From positions 1 to 27,121 of IMG/VR virus record IMGVR_UViG_3300013120_000913: a stretch of DNA of 27,121 bases; one strand, given 5' to 3'. Origin of the DNA: a virus. Both the position numbers and the translations under genes were made by a program. Positions 21,701-27,121 of the stretch are shown one piece after another (positions within the stretch are counted from its first letter, which is position 1; each line of letters opens with the position of its first letter). The notes below the pieces were generated by a model. The model was given only the letters and a program-made list of their open reading frames with translations. It had not been told where the DNA came from and did no database searches.

Positions 21701-23122
21701 TTCCGCATGGCGCTTTTCGTAGGTCGCTCGGTGTGGTCGGGCGTCAAGAACGTCGTCTCCGCCGGATGGGCCGCGATCAAGGGTGTCGGTTCAACGGCAT
21801 GGTCGGTCGTGTCCGCTCCGTTCCGATGGATCGGCAGCGCCGCTTCGTCGGTCTGGTCAGGGATCAAGGGCGCGGCGTCACGCGCATGGGATGGCATGAA
21901 GTCCCTGGCGAGTTCGGCCTGGGGATTCCTGTCGGCCCCGTTCACAAAGCTCCGTGACGTAGCTTCGGGGACTTGGGACTGGATCAAGGGAAAGGCGACC
22001 GGCGCATGGGAGGGCATCAAGTCGGCGGTCGCTTCAGGCGCGGGGGTGGTCAAGGACGTCGCGTCCACGGCCTATCAGGCGGGCAAGTCCGTGCTCAACA
22101 CCGTTGCGGAAGGCGCGAAGGCGGTCATCACCGCTCCCTACAACGCCGTCAAGAAGGCGTTCAGCGCGGTGAGGAAGCTGCTGCCGTTCTCTGACGCGCA
22201 GGAGGGCCCGCTCGCCAACCTGTCCGCGTCGGGCCGGGCCATCCTCGAGACGCTCACCGGGGGTATCGAACGCGTGGGCAAGTTGCCGGCGACCGTGTTC
22301 TCCAAGGTGTGGGGATTCATCGGCGGCATTGGCAAGACAGTGGTTTCACCGAAGATCGAGCCGAGCATCGTCTCACCGAAGCCAGTCAACATAGAGGGCA
22401 ACGCGCCTGTTGTCCGGCCCCAGGTGGAGACCGGCGGCATCCTCTCGCGGCTACCGATCATCGGCGGATTGATGAACCGGATGCAGGCGGGGCTGTCGGC
22501 GGCGGGTGATCGGCTCGACAACGTCCTGTCCGACGTGTGGAGCCGGTACTCCGCCTTCTGGGAGATGATGCGCCAGGGAGCGCGGGATACGGTCGCCGGA
22601 CTGAGGCAGGCGGCCGGCGTCGCCCTGCCCGGGTTCCTGGCCGGGACGCTGTCGTTGACCCCGGTGCTGGCGGAAGCAGCGCCGCGGCTTGTCGCAGAGG
22701 CTGGCGTCACGAGCGCCGTGGCCGCGCCAGCGATGCCAGCGCTTGTGCCGGAGGTGATGCGCCTGCCCGTGACTCCCACGGCGAACACAACCCCGACGCC
22801 GCTGCTCGAGGCCGGGCCCATGGGCGCAGTGGCGACGCCGGTCGAGAAACCCACGCCCACGGTCGTGAAGGAGCGCGAGATCGAGCGGACGCGGATGCTC
22901 GCGGAGCGCGTAACGACTATCGCGCCCGCCCCGCAGACGAACACAGCGGCGGGTGAAACAGGGACGCCGCTGGCAGCCTTGCTGTCGAAACTCGATGCCT
23001 TGGGCGACCGGCCCATCGATGTAAACGTCACCGTGGTCTCCAAGCTCGATGGCCGAACTATCGCGCAGGCGGTCTACAAGGACATCCGCCAGCAGAAGGT
23101 GAAGAATTACGAGACGCTTTAG
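18791..23122 (+). CDS. Tail tape measure protein, 1443 aa
   Basis: The longest tail gene, right after the chaperone. Residues about 75-320 match the TP901-type/PhageMin_Tail tape measure domain (GVKDLASLSAAAESFSNTWG, ISSLGATATTAKIPLQEQLA, LNIEFVDQNNNLLGM). Residues about 395-467 and 600-680 are strongly hydrophobic and may insert into the host membrane at DNA entry. Residues 861-1100 hold six units of exactly 40 residues. The motif LPFSDAQEGPL appears twice (808 and 1131), each followed by SGRAI. The C-terminus is Ala/Pro/Thr-rich, ending VNVTVVSKLDGRTIAQAVY. At about 0.15 nm per residue, the known tape measure scale, the tail would be roughly 215 nm long. Confidence 0.92.
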   Translation: MMNELGMGVVVSMKDMFTRNAHRIQGSMMSLDATVAASAGSMQRNMQLIQRGTMMMGAGLALLAVPAVVVTSTLRTQKALGEMASLGVKDLASLSAAAESFSNTWGGTSKAEFIAAAYDIKSGISTLTDAAVGEYTKLAALTAKATKSTVAEMTSLFATGYGIYRQMYARMSDFEFGRMFSGGMAASVQAFKTTGSGMASAISSLGATATTAKIPLQEQLAILGMLQATMSGAEAGTKYRAFMKSAAEAGKELNIEFVDQNNNLLGMTAILKKLKTRYGETLDAMEKMEIQKAFGRAEAVAVVDLFYTKIGDLTGNIRQMNVSMRQGTRLTLEMAQAMNMDIGSQLSLVAQQMHNLFEIMGEVLLPVVNPLIRGVSYIIQGLQRAAKAAPGLTRAVLVLSAALGAALVAVGGFMAAAGMVGIMLPAIKAGLIAIGGALAAVGSAVAAYILPAIAIIAGVVAAVYLLRKAWQTNFAGIRDVVMGAYTRIKAVFQGLWQLLSSLSSGTGRISAELAAKLKGMGLWGFVKTVFMVFHRAREYVVGYLTAIISAFKKVAKVLEPPIRALRSAYGALYKAIFSVVEIFGVAGTAADGSSFRSLGQTIGTVLGVIAQVGAYVLKFIIYPLSWTIRIVALVVRGVVLLVKGIVQGVIYAGKFLYKFALPFRMLIQAIAAVVKVAYALWQVLTGDISIMDGLKKIGGAILHYLATPFRWAKDVAAGAWRFIKSLFSGAVAFFKWAGGLIVSAILNLPIVKTLVGLWKSIRAFFSGDKTFFEAGKGILLAIGKGIWSAITLPYTLIKRAFSWLRRLLPFSDAQEGPLSTLTASGRAIITTICKGILGVAMLPLKIIGSIFRGALRIAGAVWSGVKSVVSKGWELVKGVGKAAVGILTGPFRVGISLAGKIWAGVKGVVSAGWRAVKGAGSAAWSAMSAPFRWFGKAASAAWSGVKGAVARGWEFVRGTGSLAVGILTAPFRMALFVGRSVWSGVKNVVSAGWAAIKGVGSTAWSVVSAPFRWIGSAASSVWSGIKGAASRAWDGMKSLASSAWGFLSAPFTKLRDVASGTWDWIKGKATGAWEGIKSAVASGAGVVKDVASTAYQAGKSVLNTVAEGAKAVITAPYNAVKKAFSAVRKLLPFSDAQEGPLANLSASGRAILETLTGGIERVGKLPATVFSKVWGFIGGIGKTVVSPKIEPSIVSPKPVNIEGNAPVVRPQVETGGILSRLPIIGGLMNRMQAGLSAAGDRLDNVLSDVWSRYSAFWEMMRQGARDTVAGLRQAAGVALPGFLAGTLSLTPVLAEAAPRLVAEAGVTSAVAAPAMPALVPEVMRLPVTPTANTTPTPLLEAGPMGAVATPVEKPTPTVVKEREIERTRMLAERVTTIAPAPQTNTAAGETGTPLAALLSKLDALGDRPIDVNVTVVSKLDGRTIAQAVYKDIRQQKVKNYETL
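21371..22090 (+). repeat. Six 120-bp (40-aa) tandem repeats in the tape measure gene
   Basis: Copies of a [VI]W[SA]G[VI]K-type start lie at 21371, 21491, 21611, 21731, 21851 and 21971, always exactly 120 bases apart. A typical unit has Trp at positions 2 and 13, often 24, plus PFR near 30-32. The last unit is the most diverged. Period and Trp spacing of 11 residues point to a regular helical rod. Confidence 0.85.
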
Positions 23123-23148
23123 ACGCGAGAAGGATATGAACTGACACC

Positions 23149-23619
23149 ATGGGTTGGGAAGACATTGCCATCAAGGGCTACCTCATCGACGCCGACGGCG
23201 ACGGGGAGTTGGAGTTTCAATACAACCCGTCCGAGATCGTCGATGACAAGGCCACGAACTTCGCCGCCATCCGCATTCCCGGCATGAGCCATCCGCGATA
23301 TCAGTATGTCTCGGGCGAGCCGAGGAAGATCGTGTTCAAGCTCCAGTTCTTCAAGGGAGACGTGCAGCAGAAGGTCAGCTGGCTCCAGTCGCTGCTCTAT
23401 CCCGAGTACGCCGACACCATGCTGAAGACCGCGCCGCATCGTGTGATCCTCGTGTTCGGCGACCTGTTCCCCGGCGTGCTCTGCATCCTACGCCAGGCCA
23501 AGGCGCGGTTTCACGGCCTGTTCGAGCCGGACACGCTCACGCCGCAGCAGGCCGACGTGGACGTCGTGCTCGAGGAATACGTGGACGAGAGCGTCCCTTA
23601 CAGCGAGGTGCGCGCATGA
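23149..23619 (+). CDS. CIS tube-like baseplate/hub adaptor, 156 aa
   Basis: ATG after AAGGATATGAACTGACACC. The protein contains LEFQYNPSEI followed by PRKIVFKLQFFKG, the diagnostic pattern of the N-terminal domain of contractile injection system tube-end/hub proteins (CIS_tube family; 'F.fNP.e'). Many relatives carry a C-terminal LysM domain; here the protein ends without one and the next gene supplies a LysM/gpX-like module. It should sit at the tube-hub junction below the tape measure. Confidence 0.75.
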   Translation: MGWEDIAIKGYLIDADGDGELEFQYNPSEIVDDKATNFAAIRIPGMSHPRYQYVSGEPRKIVFKLQFFKGDVQQKVSWLQSLLYPEYADTMLKTAPHRVILVFGDLFPGVLCILRQAKARFHGLFEPDTLTPQQADVDVVLEEYVDESVPYSEVRA

Positions 23620-23906
23620 TCACCAAGCGGTCGCGATACAGGTTTTCGATCCTCTGCGAGGAGGACGATGGCTCGTTCCTGGGCAACCGTCCGCAGATCG
23701 ACACCACGCCGCGCGACGATGACCGAATGCACACCGTTGTCGAGGACGACCGGCTCGACCTCCTGGCGCATCGATATCTCGGCGACGCGCGGCTGTGGTG
23801 GGTGATCGCCGACTTCAACGACATTTTCTGGCCGCTGGACCTGGAGATCGGCTCGGCGCTGCGAATGCCGAGCTACAAGCACGTGCAAATGAGTATTCTC
23901 GGATGA
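23616..23906 (+). CDS. gpX/LysM-like baseplate protein, 96 aa
   Basis: Starts within the stop of the preceding gene (ATGA). The C-terminal half reads HTVVEDDRLDLLAHRYLGD, then ARLWWVIADFNDI, and IGSALRMP. This is the gpX/LysM plan of a V..gDrLD.lA..y.g...lWW.Ia..N and a final l..G..LriP. Such modules link tube-end and hub proteins in P2-like and CIS baseplates. The N-terminal 35 residues are unrecognised. The split of a CIS tube domain and LysM module into two genes is noted but not unusual. Confidence 0.75.
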   Translation: MITKRSRYRFSILCEEDDGSFLGNRPQIDTTPRDDDRMHTVVEDDRLDLLAHRYLGDARLWWVIADFNDIFWPLDLEIGSALRMPSYKHVQMSILG

Positions 23907-23919
23907 GGATTCATTGACG

Positions 23920-25185
23920 ATGGACCTGGACACCTACGCGCCGACGTTCCTGATTCAGATCGAGGGACAGGATCTGTCTGCAGATATCACGCAGGAGATC
24001 CGGTCCTTCGTGTTCGAGGACAACGAGAAGGAGCTCGACGTCCTGGAATTGACCGTCACCGACCGGAACCTGCAGTTCGTGGACGATCCGCTCTTCCAGG
24101 AGGGCAACGAGATCACCGCGCGCTTCGGCTACGCCGGCGACCTGTCGCCCAAGAAGAAGGTTGTCATCAAGGACATCGAGTACGACTTTCCCGAGGACGG
24201 CGATCCCAAGATCACGCTGCGGGCCTATGACAAGGGTCACAAGCTGGCGGGTCGCGAAAACCAGAAGGTCTGGGCCAAACCGCCCCCCGGCATCCTGTAC
24301 TCCGAGATCGCCGAGGAGATCGCGGCGAAGTACGGCCTCACGCCCAAGGTGACCGAGACCAAGGCGCCTCACCTGCGCGTGGCCCAGAGCAACGTCTCCG
24401 ACGCCGAGTTCCTGAAGAAACTGGCCGAGACCGCCCGCGCCAAGGACGGAGAAGGCGTGACGGGTTACGTCTTCTACGTCCAGGACGATGAACTGCACTT
24501 TCATCCGCGCGGCTTGGACCAGGAGCCGGCGCTGGTCCTCGAGTATTTCACGGACACCAAGGGCGTGCTCCGCAGTTTCAAACCGGCGACACAGAGCCAG
24601 GGGGCGAAGGGAGCGGGCACGGAAACCAAGACCGTGGGTGTGGACCCGCGCAAGAAGGAGCCGGTCGAGCACAAGGCCTCGAAGGACACGACGTCCCAGC
24701 GGACCACGCTGGGCAAGAAGACGGTCCTCGTGGACGGCAACACCGGCGAGGAGAAGTTCGAGGAGCAGGAATCCGGCCACATCACGCCCACGGCCGCGCG
24801 CACCGAGGGGTTCCACGAGGAGCCAGCCCAGGAACCGGCGCAGGACGAGGCCGAGGGGAAGTTCAAGGAAGCTGAGATGGGACAGGTCGAGGCCACGGCC
24901 CTGACCATCGGCATTCCTGTCCTGAAGGCCAAGGAGAACGTCGAGGTCAAGGGCGTGGGGCGGAAGTTCTCAGGGGTGTACTACGTTCAGGGCGTGCGGC
25001 ACGAGATCGGCGAGAGCGGGTATTCCTGCGAGTTGAAGCTCAAGCGCAACGCCCTCGGCAAGGGCGCGGGCGACAAGTCCGAGGACGCCCAGGGCCAGGA
25101 GAACGACAGGGAAGCGCCGCCAGTGCCCAAGGAAGAGACGCCGGAGATGGTGACCGTGGACGCGGATACGGGGGAGGAATCGTGA
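23920..25185 (+). CDS. Baseplate hub protein gpD-like (late control D / gp27-like), 421 aa
   Basis: ATG at 23920 is preferred over a TTG at 23914; GGATGAGG lies upstream of both. YAPTFLIQIEGQDLSADITQ, ELDVLELTVTDRN, GNEITARFGYAGD, then LRVAQSNVSDAEFLKKLAET and GYVFYVQDDELHFHPRG, match the Phage_GPD/VgrG gp27-type hub fold. Residues about 220-320 are a highly charged, probably flexible stretch rich in Lys/Glu/Thr, before a final barrel segment (VEVKGVGRKFSGVYYVQGVR). The C-terminal tail is again acidic. A trimer of this protein would form the platform for the spike encoded next, which overlaps it by GTGA. Confidence 0.85.
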   Translation: MDLDTYAPTFLIQIEGQDLSADITQEIRSFVFEDNEKELDVLELTVTDRNLQFVDDPLFQEGNEITARFGYAGDLSPKKKVVIKDIEYDFPEDGDPKITLRAYDKGHKLAGRENQKVWAKPPPGILYSEIAEEIAAKYGLTPKVTETKAPHLRVAQSNVSDAEFLKKLAETARAKDGEGVTGYVFYVQDDELHFHPRGLDQEPALVLEYFTDTKGVLRSFKPATQSQGAKGAGTETKTVGVDPRKKEPVEHKASKDTTSQRTTLGKKTVLVDGNTGEEKFEEQESGHITPTAARTEGFHEEPAQEPAQDEAEGKFKEAEMGQVEATALTIGIPVLKAKENVEVKGVGRKFSGVYYVQGVRHEIGESGYSCELKLKRNALGKGAGDKSEDAQGQENDREAPPVPKEETPEMVTVDADTGEES

Positions 25186-26168
25186 TCGACGTCTACGAAA
25201 AACAGCACGAGGAGCGATACAAGAACCGGTGGTTCGGGAAGTACCGGGCCTTCGTGCGCGACCATCACGATCCGGAGCGCCTCGGCCGCATGCGGCTCGA
25301 AGTCCCCGCGGTCCTGGGCACGGGCGATGAGAACTGGTCGGACTGGGCGTCGCCGTGCTTCCCCTACGGTGGGAACGACGATATCGGCATGTTCCTGGTC
25401 CCTGAAGAAGGCGCGTCTGTCTGGGCCGAGTTCGAGGGAGGAGACGCGCGGTATCCGATCTGGGTCGGCGTCTGGCTGGCCAAGTCCGATCCCGGCGAGC
25501 AACCCGAGGAGGCGAAACGGCTCTGTAGTGAGGCGAAGTGCAAGGACTGCGAGGACAAGAACGAACACCAAGCCAACCCAGCCGACGACGAAGAACACAA
25601 GAAGTTCCACCAGCATCCCGACTACTACTGCCCTCGGCGCAAGGTGCTGCTTAAGACCGAGACCGGCCACACCATCGTAGCCGACGACAAGGACGAGGAG
25701 GAGTTTCTGAAGGTCATTGACCGCGCGGGACAGATGCTCCACTTCTTCTGTCCGGTGAAGGCCGACAAGAACGAGAACAACGCGCTCCGCCGCGGCACGC
25801 AGGAGGCCGAGGGCGGACGTTGCCTGGACGTGGCCGAGGACATCAAGGACGGCAAGGCGCGGATCGAGATTACGGATCTGTGCCGGCAGTTCGTGCGGTG
25901 GGAGGCGTGGCAGGACGAGGAGAAGATACACATCCAATCCTGTGACCATAATCGCTCGCGCATTCAGAAGCTCCTGCTGGACACCACGAAGGACAAGGAG
26001 CGGGTGGTCCTCTCCGGCCTCAACTTCCAGCAGGAGATCATCATCGATTCGACCGCGGGCCGGGAGCGCATCCTGGTCCGCGATAAGGTGGGAAGCACGA
26101 TTGTCATGGACGCGGTGAACGGCAACGTGACCGTCAACGCGAAGAACAAGGCCTTCATCAATCCGTAG
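25182..26168 (+). CDS. Baseplate spike protein with gpV/gp5 OB domain, 328 aa
   Basis: GTG start within the previous stop. Residues about 12-105 form the Phage_base_V/gp5 OB domain (FVRDHHDPERLGRMRLEVPA; DWASPCFPYGG; GASVWAEFEGGDARYPIWVG). A Cys/His-rich insert follows, with C115, C120, C123, several His residues and C150, suggestive of a metal site. The C-terminal part (about 210-328) has short beta repeats ending KVGSTIVMDAVNGNVTVNAK, like the triple-stranded beta-helix of gp5/VgrG needles. No lysozyme domain is present. The PAAR protein encoded after element copy 3 would cap the tip. Confidence 0.85.
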   Translation: MIDVYEKQHEERYKNRWFGKYRAFVRDHHDPERLGRMRLEVPAVLGTGDENWSDWASPCFPYGGNDDIGMFLVPEEGASVWAEFEGGDARYPIWVGVWLAKSDPGEQPEEAKRLCSEAKCKDCEDKNEHQANPADDEEHKKFHQHPDYYCPRRKVLLKTETGHTIVADDKDEEEFLKVIDRAGQMLHFFCPVKADKNENNALRRGTQEAEGGRCLDVAEDIKDGKARIEITDLCRQFVRWEAWQDEEKIHIQSCDHNRSRIQKLLLDTTKDKERVVLSGLNFQQEIIIDSTAGRERILVRDKVGSTIVMDAVNGNVTVNAKNKAFINP

Positions 26169-26277
26169 TTTGGACAAGGCGTTGAAGACTCAAGCGTAGC
26201 GCTTCGGGCGCTTCGCATTGAAGGCTCAAGCCCGGTGATCGAGAGCAAATGTTCTCGGTTTCCGGGCTTTTTGTTTT
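26169..26277 (+). promoter_or_regulatory. Structured intergenic element, copy 3
   Basis: Begins immediately after the spike gene stop. Hairpin 1 (26178-26196) has the TTGA/TCAA stem with loop AGAC. Hairpin 2 (26194-26216) pairs GCGTAGCGC with GCGCTTCGC over a TTCGG loop. Hairpin 3 (about 26214-26232) has the TTGA/TCAA stem with loop AGGC. A long hairpin and T-tract end 20 bases before the PAAR ATG. Unlike copies 1 and 2, no cargo gene precedes it. Confidence 0.7.
26231..26277 (+). terminator. Intrinsic-terminator-like hairpin of element copy 3
   Basis: CCCGGTGATCGAGA pairs with TCTCGGTTTCCGGG (a few internal mismatches), followed by CTTTTTGTTTT. Confidence 0.7.
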
Positions 26278-26297
26278 GGAGTTCTCTGGAGAACGAC

Positions 26298-26561
26298 ATG
26301 GCGCGGCCGCAGGCGAGGTTGGGCGACATCAGCAGTCACGGAGGCGTCATCGTGACCGGCGCGCGGCGAACCTTTGTGAACGGCCGCCCGGCGGCGCGCA
26401 TGGGCGATCTCCACGTCTGCCCGCTGCCGTTCCACGGCATGACGCCGATCTGTACCGGCGACACGGACACCATCATCGAAGGACGGCCCACCGCCCGGAT
26501 CGGCGACATCGCCGCGTGCGGCGCGGTCATCGCGACCGGCAGTGAAGACACATTGGCATAA
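26298..26561 (+). CDS. PAAR-domain spike tip protein, 87 aa
   Basis: ATG at 26298 is chosen; a longer frame from 26235 would start inside the terminator. The protein is almost entirely a PAAR domain: MARPQARLGDISSHGGVI, VNGRPAARMGD, HGMTPICTGDTDTIIEGRPT, ARIGDIAACGAVIATGS. His/Cys residues (H33-type positions within SSHGG, HVC, HG and AACG) are those that coordinate the metal at the cone tip in PAAR proteins. It sharpens the gpV-type spike encoded upstream. Confidence 0.9.
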   Translation: MARPQARLGDISSHGGVIVTGARRTFVNGRPAARMGDLHVCPLPFHGMTPICTGDTDTIIEGRPTARIGDIAACGAVIATGSEDTLA

Positions 26562-26565
26562 CGAA

Positions 26566-27121
26566 ATGGACTGTCAAGCACTCGACAACCTGGACCTCGG
26601 CTACTGGGACATCGTTCCCAAGGTCGTGCGCGTGCAGTGCGAGGAGGAGGCGATCAGCTTCCCCCTCACCGCCTACGGAAAGCGCAAGACCGATCTGGGC
26701 TACCGCGTCCTGAACCCGGACATCGCGCAAGTGACCGGTTCGGGCAACGTGTCCCTGGGCCCCGTCGCCGGCGTCACCATGATCCTGGCGTGGCCGCTCG
26801 ATGACCCGTGCGACATCAAATACATCCAGCTCGAAGTCGTTTGCGAGGACGCCTTGGCCTGCGGCGCATGTGAGACCAGTTGCCAGGCAGGATGCGAGCT
26901 CAGCTGTGAAACCGGCTGCGAGGTCACGTGCGAGACGGGATGCGAAACCGCCTGCGAAACCGGGTGTGAAGTCAGTTGTGAGACCGGGTGCGAGATCGCC
27001 TGTGAAACCGGCTGCGAGATCTCATGCGAGACGGGCTGCGAAGTCTCTTGCGAAACGGGATGTGAAATCGCCTGCCAGACCGGCTGTGAGATGGCTTGCG
27101 AGACGGGTTGCCAGGTCTCCT
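26566..27121 (+). CDS. Protein with cysteine at every fourth residue, C-terminal end beyond window
   Basis: ATG four bases after the PAAR stop; the frame is open to the window end (185 codons seen). The N-terminal about 100 residues look like a soluble beta-rich domain (VVRVQCEEEAISFPLTAYGK; GSGNVSLGPVAGVTMILAWP) and could attach it to the particle. From residue 102 on, cysteine occurs at every fourth position without exception for 21 tetrads, mostly alternating CETG and CE[VI][SA]. I do not recognise this family. A fibre, spike or other tail-tip component is suggested by position after PAAR. There is no signal peptide. The true length and C-terminal domain are unknown. Confidence 0.75.
   Translation, partial: MDCQALDNLDLGYWDIVPKVVRVQCEEEAISFPLTAYGKRKTDLGYRVLNPDIAQVTGSGNVSLGPVAGVTMILAWPLDDPCDIKYIQLEVVCEDALACGACETSCQAGCELSCETGCEVTCETGCETACETGCEVSCETGCEIACETGCEISCETGCEVSCETGCEIACQTGCEMACETGCQVS
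26869..27120 (+). repeat. Tandem CxxxCxxx coding repeat (24-bp period, 21 tetrads to the window edge)
   Basis: Twenty-one consecutive four-residue units start with Cys, the typical pair being C-E-T-G-C-E-[VI]-[SA]. Codons for the same residue vary freely (TGC/TGT, GAG/GAA, ACC/ACG, GGC/GGA/GGG), so the pattern is kept at protein level and not only by recent DNA slippage. Confidence 0.9.

Noticed and set aside
20275-21957. 560-codon plus-strand frame inside the tape measure gene
   Set aside because: Out-of-frame, Arg/Gly-rich shadow; the tape measure frame holds the ordered repeats and motifs.
14245-26561. A headless contractile injection system or tailocin
   Set aside because: Capsid, scaffold, protease, decoration and neck genes plus a long tape measure are all present, so a complete phage particle is indicated.
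26869-27121. 24-bp tandem repeats as a possible CRISPR array or satellite
   Set aside because: There are no spacers, the period is a multiple of three, and the frame encodes a strict cysteine pattern, so it is a coding repeat.

Overview
The window is the virion-structure cluster of a contractile-tailed (myovirus-type) bacteriophage or prophage. Every supported gene lies on the + strand. DNA is GC-rich, genes are packed with ATGA or short overlaps, and most starts follow strong AGGAGG-type Shine-Dalgarno sequences. This suggests a high-GC bacterial host, but the phylum cannot be fixed from sequence alone. No integrase, repressor, terminase, portal, lysis gene, tRNA, rRNA, CRISPR or insertion sequence was seen. 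Terminase and portal probably lie just before base 1, and the baseplate wedge and fibre genes after the right edge.

Layout: (1) 1-5580: a giant MuF/SPP1 gp7-type minor head protein (1535 codons) with tandem repeats, a HipA/PI-kinase-like domain and an uncharacterised C-terminal domain, followed by three small overlapping genes. (2) 5591-6328: an AT-richer unknown cargo gene. (3) 6456-14238: the head module. It starts with a 1318-aa fusion of two D12 adenine methyltransferase domains, a prohead-protease-like domain and a scaffold. The scaffold also has its own in-frame start at 9810. Decoration protein, major capsid, connector and neck genes, tail completion and tail terminator follow. (4) 14245-16575: tail sheath and tail tube. 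(5) 16580-17795: a second AT-richer cargo block, with a small membrane protein and a possible UPF0489-like protein. (6) 17968-26168: tail assembly chaperone with a -1 frameshift extension, tape measure, hub proteins (CIS tube-like, gpX/LysM-like, gpD-like) and a gpV/gp5 spike. (7) 26298-27121: PAAR tip, then a protein with cysteine at every fourth residue that runs off the window.

Three copies of one structured intergenic element (6329-6439, 17829-17946, 26169-26277) sit just upstream of the head module, the chaperone/tape-measure module and the PAAR/fibre module. Each has two small hairpins with TTGA/TCAA stems flanking a sequence-variable hairpin, then a long hairpin and a T-tract that look like an intrinsic terminator. 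The stems are kept by different base pairs in different copies. I know no named RNA family with this layout, and it is the strongest candidate here for an undescribed system. The two AT-richer cargo blocks lie directly upstream of copies 1 and 2, while copy 3 follows a structural gene with no cargo.

The genes together build a capsid (MuF protein, protease/scaffold, decoration, capsid), a neck, and a contractile tail with a hub and spike. Unusually, enzyme-like domains (kinase-like, methyltransferases) are fused to proteins expected inside the procapsid, which may mean that they are virion-borne payloads. There is no gene-free stretch longer than about 175 bases; the three longest gaps hold the three elements.
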